Positions 55,321-64,000 of a stretch of 64,000 bases of DNA are shown here, one piece after another. Source of the stretch: Ottelia alismoides (Eukaryota > Streptophyta > Magnoliopsida > Alismatales > Hydrocharitaceae); NCBI GenBank assembly GCA_037367405.1, contig JAZKJV010002323.1, forward strand, positions 186,001-250,000, given 5' to 3'. Numbering within the stretch: position 1 is the stretch's first letter; every line of letters starts with the position of its first letter. Below the pieces are notes generated by a model, which saw only the letters and a program-made list of their open reading frames with translations, did not search any database and had not been told where the DNA came from. Both the position numbers and the translations under genes were made by a program.

Positions 55321-56565
55321 TTATACCTTCCCGCTATCATGGTCGGTCACTACCTTGGATGTGTCCAAGAACGGGTGACCTAGAATGATGGGGGTATCGG
55401 TCACCGACTCAAGGATCTCCATGTCCAACACAACGAAGTCCACATGGAATTGCAGGCCCTGAATCGTGACGATAACGTCTCTCAGCAACCCCTTCGGCCT
55501 CTTGACAGATCGATCAGCAAACTGAAGGACTATCCTGCTCTGTCGTAGAGTGCCCAACTCGAAGCGGTCGAGAAGGGCTGCCGGAAGTAGGTTGATCGAC
55601 GAACCACTGTCTAATAGAGTGCAGTCGAACCTCTGCTCTCGGATATGGCATCTGACATATGGGGCTCCTGAATCTGGCCTCTTGGCCGGCAGACGGTTCT
55701 GAATCGCGAAACAAGTGGCCCGGGTAAGCACATGGATCTCTGACTGGTGGTTCCTCCTCTTCCTCCTAACTATGGTCATGTCTCTGAGTGATCTCTGGAG
55801 TAGAGGGATGTGCTCCAAGGCCTCCTGAAGAGTCAGTTGAATGTGAAATCTGTCGATAATCTGTTGGCTGAACTCTTCCTGCTGCTTCTTTTTGGGATTT
55901 TCGATTTTCTTCCCCTTTCCCATGTGGAGTGCTCTAGGGAAGGGGATCACAGGGTCCTTCTCAGATGAAGGACTAGGATAGGGTCTAGGCTGCTCAAGAA
56001 CGACAGAATCCACACATACATCAAGCACCACAGGTGGATCAGGAGAAAATAAACCCTTTCCTTTATTGCCAGAAGTGTCCTGAGATACATGAACAGAAGG
56101 AAAGACTACAGGACTATCAGAAGCAAAAACGGTGGCATCAGCACCACCCTCGGCATGTCGACTCACGGCATCAGCACCGCGCTTTGGCTCGGCAACACTG
56201 GTGGTGTCAGTACCACCTCCTCCATCTGGTGAAGCGACGGCATCAGTACCGTCGGTGGGATCAGCATCCATGGTGGCATCAGCACCACAGTCATCATCTC
56301 TTGCGGCATCAGCACCGCGCTCCTCCTCACCTGGCGCTCTGGAAGTGGACTGGGGTCGTCGCTCAGACGAAGCGCCGCCTGCTGGCATCCTACCGCTCCT
56401 AAGTGTGACAAAGTCAGTATCAAATAGATATGCAGACGTATCACCAAAAGAATCACTCGGAGTGGCATACTCTGTGAAATCTACCTGCTCAGACTTCCTC
56501 TTGAGGTTGTTTGGGTTCGGCTCGATCTGGGCGATGGCGGCCTTCCCTCTTACAATCTCCCGCAT
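55321..56565 (-). pseudogene. Gag end, spacer and protease of internal region 2
   Basis: About 415 codons are open. The N-terminal part carries GGADA/GGTD-type repeats equivalent to those in element A. A basic stretch (MTIVRRKRRNH) precedes the aspartic protease, with CTLLDSGSSINLLP as active site and IILGHPFLDTSK as the flap-end block. The ORF ends at TAA (55321) where element A has TAC. The protease itself looks intact. Confidence 0.88.
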
Positions 56566-56568
56566 CTC

Positions 56569-58626
56569 CTAGCGGAACTCATCCATCTCCCGTCTGAATG
56601 TAGCCTGCTGATCATCAAGAGGCGAGCTATATCGTCTAAGGCAGGGTTCTCATAGGATGGCCCATGAGAACGTGACAGGTGGCCTTGCTGGTAGTGAGGC
56701 TGCTATTGTGGTTGGTGTTGCGGGTGAGAGGGGTACTGCTGATGCTGCTGGTGAGGCCGATCACGCCTCCAAGAATGTCCCTGCTGATAGGGACGAGGAC
56801 CATACTGGGATGACTATTGCTGCTGTTGCTGGTACACTAAGGGTTGCTGCTGCTGGTGATCTCGCTGATGGCCGTACTGGCCACCCTGACCTAAAGGCTG
56901 CTGCTGGGAACTGGCACCTCCGGCCGACCAACGGAATCCGGGATGGTCTCGTCGGATACCGAGCTGGGGTTGGTCGTACCAAATCCCGTTGACATCCATC
57001 AACGGCTCTAACTCGTAAAGGGGTGGCGGGAGTACGGCTAGAGGCCGATCCGACTGGTAGACCACCATCTGCGTGTCTGGAGATGGTGGCAACTAGTAGT
57101 GTGGCTGCGGCTGCTGGTACGACTCCGCCTGTACAAGATGGACCTGTCTAGGCTGGCTGGAGCTGGAGCGCTGGGACGAGCTGCCGCTGTTACTCGGATC
57201 TCCTCGTGACTGAAGACGGGGCTGAGAAGCCATCTGTGCCTCCTGGAGACACATGAGTTGTGTCTTCAAGTCACTCAGTGCCTGTGCCATCTGAACCATC
57301 TGCGATATTCTCTGGCACTGCTTCTTCTCTATAATCTCCATCCGGTCCAGCTTCTCGCTGATAATGCCCATGTCGGCGGCTGTGGACTCAGCATGTGCGG
57401 TTGCCGCTAACGAAGTGGAAGGACCGGCGTCGACCCGTGCGATCCTCTGGTACTGCACGATTTGTGGCTGGGGGCGTCCCTATGTGTAGAGTCGGGTCTG
57501 GGACATCACCATATAGTTCTCGGCCATCTCCTCGTAGATGGCCCAGACCTGATCATGATCCTTGGCGAAGTAGGACCCACCACATGAAGCATTCACCAGG
57601 CCCTGCAGCTCTGGTGTCAGCCTGCAGAAGAAGCTCTGAACTAAGTTTGGCTTCGAGATCTCGTGGTACGGGCATCTGTCGGTCAACTCACGGAACCTCT
57701 CCCATGCTCCGTGGAATTGCTCATTGGAGAGCATGGAGAAGTTGCTGATCAGGGCCCTCGCTGCGTTCGTCCGCCCGAGTGGATAGTACTTGTTCAAGTA
57801 CTCAGTGCAGAGCTGCTCCCAGGTGTATACGAACTTCCCCAAGTGCTTCAGCCAGGTGGCTGCTCTATCGGCCAGTGAGAAGGGGAAGGCAATCATGCGG
57901 ATGGTATCCTCGTCCACCTGTCTGTCGTGGACGGTGCTGCAGATCATCAGAAACTCCTAGAGGTGAAGATGGGGCTCCTCAGTGGCGAGCCCATGGAACC
58001 GGGGTAGAAGCTGCACGGTGTTCGGGGGGAACTTGAAGTCCCCCACGATAGCTGGTAGTACGACCCAACGATGCGTCAAAGTTGACCCGGGGTTGTGTAA
58101 CTCCCGCATCGGTCTCGGCTGGTATGGTGCTGCCGCTGCTGCGGCGCCTGCTACCGGCTGCTGCTGCGTCGTCGGGTCTCCTCGGCTCGTCTCCGGGCTC
58201 GCGCTGGTCGCGGTCGGCTCTCATCTGCTCCATCTCTTACCTCATCTCAATCATAAAGGCACCATGATCCCTCAACTGTTGCTGCACTGTCTCTAGGGAG
58301 GCGATCAGGGTGGAGTTGATCGCACCCTGGTCCATGATGAATGTTTGCTCGTCTCTGGGACCTCAGGTGCGGACGTCGCTGCTGCCGGCCATGGTCTCTT
58401 CAAACCCAAAAGACCCAAACTCAGGTGCCGATAAATCAGTCTGCGGTCTCTCATCTGGCACTAGCATCTCAGGAATGGTAGAATGGTGGTCGAGGGAGAA
58501 CAGGGTGGATTCGAACTCGAGTTCGGAGAGTGGGTCTCGGCTCTCGCAAACCGACCTAGATGAACGGGCTGGAGTGCTGAAAAGCAGTGCAGCCATAGGC
58601 TGCCTAAGGGACCTCCTTCCCATCAT
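56569..58626 (-). pseudogene. Gag of internal region 2
   Basis: Starts MMGRRSLRQP at 58626. Breaks in order: GGA to TGA at 58363; TAA at 58237 in GAGGTAAGAG (same codon site as the TGA of internal region 1); a frameshift in the Ala-rich tract near 58150; CAG to TAG at 57957, 57480, 57093, 56814 and 56569; a further frameshift between the last two. The gag fold is at 57947-57550 (FPFSLADRAATWLKHL, YLNKYYPLGR, WERFRELTDRCPYHE, SCGGSYFAKDHDQ). The Gln-rich end resembles element A. Confidence 0.88.
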
Positions 58627-60215
58627 CGTGATCTGGCGAGTCGGGCGGATGGGATCTAGTAAAAACTATGATGAGAAATACAAACCCCGGATTCACCTAC
58701 TCAACGCGAGCTGAAGACCGTAAGAGTTTGGTCAATTATCTTGTCAGTTTTTATTGAGTGATCAAGCCAAGATAGAAGAGCGGTTACGTGACCTGTTGAG
58801 AATCCGATTCCCTCAGGAGACTGTCCCGATCCCAAACTAGATCTTTCCTAGCCAGTACAAGTCACGGACTGTCTACCGGCTACCCGATCGGCTTGCTCTG
58901 TTAAGGATATCGCGGACCGCTTTACCGGAGACCGGAGCGATCCTCACTGGAGAACGACTAGCCCAGAAGCAGTAGTCTGAAAGGGGCCCAGATGTGGCTC
59001 TATCCTAGGGTGCGGGTCACTCTCTCGCACATGCAAACCAGACAAGGAGGGGGTTGCTCTCCTCAAGACAAATTTTTCTGGTGAGTGTCTTTTAGGGTCA
59101 AGTTGAGTTAGCAGTCCCAATTTTATGGTTTTGGTTTTTTAGGTATTTTTCAAATAAAACAATCGCCTAACGAATTTTTCGGTTCTCCTGGTTATTTAAG
59201 TCCAAAAACGGGGGGGAGAAGTCGAAAAAGATGATGCGCGTGAAATCAATGATGCATGCACGAGATAGAAGGCGTACCTGACTCCAGCAGTCTACATGCA
59301 ATATGATCCGCGCATAATTGAAAGACAGAATTAAAACTACCTAAATGATTCAAGCAGAAATCCAAGCCCTAACAAGCAATTCTACTTGAAAGAACAGTGT
59401 CTAAGTGGTCAATCAAGAGGGGTCGGTGTCCGGTCTCGGATGCCGATCAGTGCCCACCACAACGGGTCCTGCCAGCGCTGTATACGACCTCTAGCGGCGC
59501 GTGACCCCTTAGGTGACCAAATAGTCTTTTTATTAAGTTTTTATTTTGGACCAATTAACGGTCTATAGGTACAGGCAAATTATTAAGTGTTTGGATCCTA
59601 TTTATTATGGCGCAATCAAACAAAAATCCTAAGCTAAGGCTGAAATCTACGACAATCAATAAGGTAGGAAATAAATGATAAAAAACCGCGTGAAAATCGT
59701 AAAAAAGCTGATGGGGTCCCCCGAGCACACCGGTGCTCGACAAAACAGACCCCGAGAGTCTAAGTGTCTGTCTGTCTTGTCCCTGTATTATTACAACAGT
59801 TCAAATAAGTGCTGAAAATAAAACTAAGCTAATCTAAACTAATCCTGCACTCCTGCTGCCTCCTCGCGCTCTCATGCGGCTCCATGCAGAAGGGAGCCGC
59901 CTCCGATTCCCGCGGTTGCGTCGGCTCCTCGAGAGGAGCTGCATCGGTCCTCGGACCCTCGCAAGTAAACAAGAAGAGTGTGACAAATCAGATAAACAAA
60001 GCAAATAAACAAAACAGGGTATATGTGCAAAAATGGGAAATAAAAATAAACACTCAAAACAACCAAAAACAAAAGAAAAGAAAATAAAAGAAAATGAAAA
60101 TAAAAGAAAAGAAAAATGAAAAGCCGCGAAAAGCTGCGGACAAAGACAAAGTCGCGGAAAGCCGCAAAAATCAAAAGAAAATAAAATGAAAATAAAACCG
60201 ACTACTAAGCAGTGC
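58627..60215 (-). other. Leader of internal region 2, no gene
   Basis: Nearly co-linear with the leader at 44522-46104. Contains the stem-loop (59713-59753) and GCCGCG-type repeats (60118-60167). The 100-codon ORF at 59872-60174 is low-complexity and hydrophobic and not convincing. Confidence 0.7.
59713..59753 (-). ncRNA. Leader stem-loop, internal region 2
   Basis: Outer GGGGTC/GACCCC and inner CGAGCAC/GTGCTCG stems are both perfect, with an ACCG loop. Confidence 0.65.
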
Positions 60216-60233
60216 TCCCCGGCAACGGCGCTA
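60216..60233 (-). promoter_or_regulatory. tRNA-Asp PBS, internal region 2
   Basis: TAGCGCCGTTGCCGGGGA on the minus strand; one mismatch to the tRNA-Asp 3' end, at a different position from the mismatch in the other copies. Confidence 0.88.
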
Positions 60234-60236
60234 TTC

Positions 60237-63200
60237 TGATGAGCCGCCCGTGGACTAAGGTAAATATATCGCTAAGGTCGTTGCGACCTCAGTCACTCGG
60301 GGCTCAGAGCTCAATTAAGAAAACAAAATCAGACCACCAATCAAGAAGACAAAAATCAAGGAAAGCCAAAATATCGGTCCTACTATGTGATTAACCTGGT
60401 ATAGCACCCAGGTCGGTCTCGGGGAGCACGAGTTGGCATTGCGGCCTACGAAGTAGTCAGAAAATAAAAGAAGATAAAAACAAGTATTTTTGGTGGTTTT
60501 TAATTATTTTTATATTTTTTTTGGATTTTTAATAATAAAGGGAAACACGAAAAAGATAAAATCAAGCACAATCAGCAATTTATTTAAACACTCTAAAAAG
60601 CTCCAAAAATTCAAATAAAAATATTTTTATGTTTTATAGTTTTTTTACTGTTTTTGGTGAATGTTTGAGATTTTTATGATTTTTATGTAATTTTCTAAAA
60701 ATCAAAGAAGGCAGAAACAGTGGGCTACTGTCCAGCCAAGCTTCAAAGGGCCATGAAAATATTAAATGGTCCTTTAACAACCTGGAGGTAATTTTTATGA
60801 AAAATACAAATAAAAAGGAAAATTCAGAAAAAGAGTTTATTAATTTTTTAGTTTTCTACAATTTTTTAGAATTTTTATATGTTTTTAAGTGTTTTTAATT
60901 TTTGAGCTTTCTATATCCAAAAATAACCAAAAATGCACAGAAAATCAAATACACCGAAACTAACAAATACTATTTTTTTAGAATTTTTAAAAGGGTTTTA
61001 ATATTTTTTATGATTTTCTAATCTGAACAGGGGCAAAAATGGTTGTTTTTGAATTTTTAAAAATAGCAAAACACCTCAAAAATGTACCAAATTTTTTGTG
61101 AAAATTTTACACAGTGGCAGGAGCCACGTATCCAATTTTCACGCGATTTGGACTTAGTTTGATATTTTATTTAAATAACACAAGGTCTCACAGTGCACAG
61201 GGACCTATACGTAATAAAAAATACTTGCAGGGGCTTAATCTTAACAAATCCAGAAAGGTTGGGGTCTTTCGTGCAAAAACTCCAAGTTCTCACGCGCGGC
61301 GCACGTGTACTGGGCATGGAGGGACCTAGATGTTAGAAAACTTAATTCCAGGGGCTTATTAAGAACACATGCTAAAAGCCCAGGGAATAAGTTGTAAAAT
61401 ACCCAACTAATTCAGCACATGTTGAATTAAATCATTCACAGGGGTATGGATGCAAATATCAGAAAATAAATTTCATTCCATAACACACAGAAACTACAAG
61501 CCCATATAATGTAATTTGTCCAAAAAACACGTGACGAAGCACATGTATCACACAAGCAGGGACGAAAATGTAAATACCATAAATATTAAGATCCTAAGTG
61601 CAATATGTCCAAGTGCTAAAGTTTATTTATTAAACTAAACTAGAACAATCAGAAACTGCAGGGGTGCGGGTGCAATTACCCAGCCGAGGCGCGTGCTGGG
61701 GCACGTGAGGTGCCAGATGTCGAGGCGGGAGTGGCTGCTGATGTGCGGCTCTGGTGCAGATGCCTGGACGATCCAACGGTGGGGGCGATCGAGCGAACGT
61801 GGGCGGCGTGTGTCCGTCAGACCACGATCTGACGGTCTGACACCGCAGAGGATGGACGGCGAGGATGATATCTGGAGCGGCTGGTGAATCCGACAGCTGG
61901 CGGTGGATGAGGAAGAACTCCTTCCAGATGAGGTTCTCCGGCTTGCCGGAGGAGATCCAACAAGCCGATGAATGATCGGGGAAGCGGGTCCTGCTCGCGA
62001 TGGCTGTCCGCGTCGGGTGGTCACCTCCGATGAAGCATCTAAAGGTCAGACCGTCCGATGAGGAGCGAGCGACCTAGAGGAGCTCTGATAAAGGTCTGAA
62101 AGCTTGGCCAAGGGGGGTATCTGCTCCTTATTTACCTACAGAACAAAGGTCTCGCTCGAAGGAGTGCTCCGGCGGGGGTTATTCGCAAAATATACGAAAG
62201 AAGCGATGTGGGGGGCTGTTGCAAGCTCCGACGAAGGCGGCGGAAGGAGCTCAGCTCGATCCTGACTTGGGTGGTCAAGACGGAGATGATCAGATCGTGG
62301 AGGGGGATGGCGATGACTCGGCGAGGGTATCGGTACGGGTAGGGGGGACTAGCGGAGCTCCGGCCACTAGGGCGGAGCTGGCGGAGCGAAACGACGAAAA
62401 CCAAAATGGACGATGAACAGAAGGGATTCGGGTCTACCTGATGACGGGAGCCGACTGGGGATGAGCTCAGGAAGCTCTGGGTCGTCGCCTCGAAGGGTCG
62501 TCGGAACCCAAGGCTAGGGCGCAGCTCGCGACGGCGCACGACGACAGATGTCGCCAGATCAGTGGTGCAGGCGTCCTCTCCTCTCTTCGACACCACCCTC
62601 GCAATGTTGTCACTCAGAGGAAGGGGATGGAGGTCCTGGGATGAAGGAGTAGCGCCAAAGATAGAGTGGAATGGTGGCAGGAGTTGGAGCTATATACTCC
62701 TGCAGGTCCGAGAAGAAGGCGACGTGTCCGGCTTGGTGAAGCACGGACCCCTAGGCAAAAGCTCGGGCGAAGGTCTCGGATCTATAGGGAACAATTAAAG
62801 CCCGGGGTTTGGGTAGTGGTGATCGGATCGAGCGAAGAAAAAGGTGAGAAATCGGGTCAGATGCCCAGATCTGCAAGAAGAGGGTCCGCGGGGGAGAGTT
62901 GACCGGGGGTCAACAATCTCCTGTGGACCAAGCAGAATGCAGCTTTTATTAAATACTTGGAAATTCAATATAAAATATTAAATGACTTATTTTCGAAAAA
63001 CTGAAAACATGTAAAATGTTTATTTATTTTTAAATGTTTTTAGTGATTTTTATTTCTTTTGTTGAAATATAATTTAGGTATTTACAAAATATTATTATTA
63101 TATACAGGTATATACATATGTATTTTTTATTTTTGATTTTTAATTATTTATTTTTATACAATTTATTACAATTTTACATTTTATTTATCTATAGAATAAA

Positions 63201-63913
63201 ATTTGGAATAATAGGGTATTTTTATTTTATTTTTATTAATTATTTACAAGGGTGAAATAAATACTTTTATTTATAGACATACATGGTATATATACAAGGT
63301 GGACTTTGATTTTTATTTTAATTATTTTTATTTTTGTTTTCATTTTTCTAATTTTTATTTTATTTTTTTACACCATGAAATGTGGAATTTGAAAATATTT
63401 TTATTAGATTTTAATTATTTATTTACAAGGTGATAATAAATAGGTGAGTGGTTCTATGTACATGGCATAAATACAATGATGAAGGGAATTTTTATTTATT
63501 TTTATTTTTGTTTTGTTTTTTCCAATTTTATTTTGATTTTATATTCACAAATATATACAAATAAATAAGCACACATTTTTATTTTGAATAAGAGGAAAAT
63601 AATTTTTATTTATTTACAGGTATATGTACAAATACATGAGCTTCCCTATCTCTCTCTACTTGGGATCTTTTGCGGTCAGGCCCATGCTGAGCCCTCCCTT
63701 GGGATTAGGTCGCTCAATATTTATTCTAAATATCTCCCTCTTTTTCTTTTATTTCTTTATTCTTTTATTTATGCACAAAAACATGCTAAATATGCATATT
63801 TACACAATGCATGCAAGATGATAATTATTGCTATTTACACCTATCTACATGTGTTTTGCATAGGTTTTGTAGCTAAAATAAAATAATATAGAGTGATGAA
63901 TGGGTATTCATCA
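60237..63913 (-). repeat. Right (5') LTR of composite (3677 bp)
   Basis: It is bounded by TGATGA and TCATCA, with the PBS on its left and host DNA on its right. The U3 block is at 63638-63735 and a TATA box at 62690-62698. Confidence 0.92.
62690..62698 (-). promoter_or_regulatory. TATA box, right LTR
   Basis: AGTATATAG on the minus strand, as in the other two composite LTRs. As the true 5' LTR of the composite, this would drive transcription if active. Confidence 0.55.
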
Positions 63914-63918
63914 ATATG
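63914..63918. other. Right target-site duplication ATATG
   Basis: Identical to 33138-33142. Together they define the ends of the composite. Confidence 0.85.
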
Positions 63919-64000
63919 GATATCCCTTGGATATCCTCCAATTTGTGAAACAAGTGCGGACACTTGAAGATATTGCTTTAGAGATCATATAAATCACGTA
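63914..64000. repeat. Right flank of composite, a dispersed repeat
   Basis: The segment with GGATATCC, GTGCGGACACTTGAAGATAT and GAGATCATATAAA resembles 23690-23790. It continues from the GGATATGGG flank at 33120-33142. Confidence 0.55.

Larger units (their letters stand above)
33143..63913 (-). mobile_element. Element C: Athila composite with three LTRs and two internal regions
   Basis: The order on the plus strand is LTR (33143-39458, interrupted), internal 1 (39459-46125), LTR (46126-49766), internal 2 (49767-60236), LTR (60237-63913). All parts point the same way (minus). The middle LTR has a PBS on its left and a purine tract on its right, so it serves as 5' LTR for internal 1 and 3' LTR for internal 2. 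Only the outer LTRs are flanked by a target duplication (ATATG). The family is the same as element A. Confidence 0.92.

Noticed and set aside
59872..60174. 100-codon hydrophobic leader ORF
   Set aside because: It is mostly A/T-rich low complexity; only the short end is shared with 45745-45966, better explained by leader conservation.

Overview
This window is retrotransposon-rich nuclear DNA of a flowering plant. The evidence is the repeat content: Athila-lineage Ty3/gypsy elements with very long LTRs (about 3.6-3.8 kb) and a primer binding site complementary to the 3' end of tRNA-Asp, broken Ty1/copia elements, a plant RTE-type LINE, solo LTRs and small tRNA-like or TIR elements. I found no intact host gene, rRNA, functional tRNA or CRISPR array. 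The species cannot be settled from this sequence.

Layout. (1) 1-11517: Athila element A on the plus strand, cut on the left by the window. It has gag(C-terminal part)-PR-RT-RH-INT with one in-frame TAG, a structured 3' region of about 2.1 kb, and a full 3' LTR (7917-11517). (2) 11518-18737: the 5' half of a second Athila family, element B, on the minus strand: 5' LTR 15069-18737, PBS, leader, gag and an acidic spacer. It is broken exactly where A begins, so A inserted into B. (3) 18738-20000: copia RT/RNaseH remnant interrupted by B. (4) 20001-24424: AT-rich debris with two tRNA-like modules, a TIR-type element and small palindromes. (5) 24425-29020: a second copy of the same copia remnant, split by a 3.8 kb solo LTR (24776-28596). 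(6) 29343-30501: 3' half of an RTE LINE with a TTG-repeat tail, abutting a minus-strand copia gag/protease remnant (30510-31440). (7) 31441-33142: unassigned.

(8) 33143-63913 is the most striking feature: one minus-strand Athila composite with THREE LTRs and TWO internal regions (LTR-internal-LTR-internal-LTR). It is flanked by a single matching 5-bp target-site duplication, ATATG at 33138-33142 and 63914-63918. Internal region 1 (39459-46125) is a deletion derivative in which gag is fused through a patchwork junction to integrase, with PR, RT and RNaseH lost. Internal region 2 (49767-60236) keeps gag, PR, RT, RH and INT in decayed form, but part of its RT has been replaced by an inverted integrase fragment carrying the same gag/INT junction as internal region 1. 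The left LTR has itself been split by a 2638-bp solo LTR with TCTAC target duplications.

How the parts work together: gag packages RNA; the tRNA-Asp PBS and the purine tract prime reverse transcription; PR/RT/RH/INT process, copy and integrate; the LTRs supply promoter and RNA ends. Element A is the least damaged copy seen. Decay is dominated by CAG to TAG changes (11 counted), as expected from deamination of methylated CHG cytosines. Conserved non-coding structure lies outside the proteins: a leader stem-loop, a hairpin/oligo-G array upstream of the 3' LTR, a conserved U3 block and MSA-like motifs in the LTRs.
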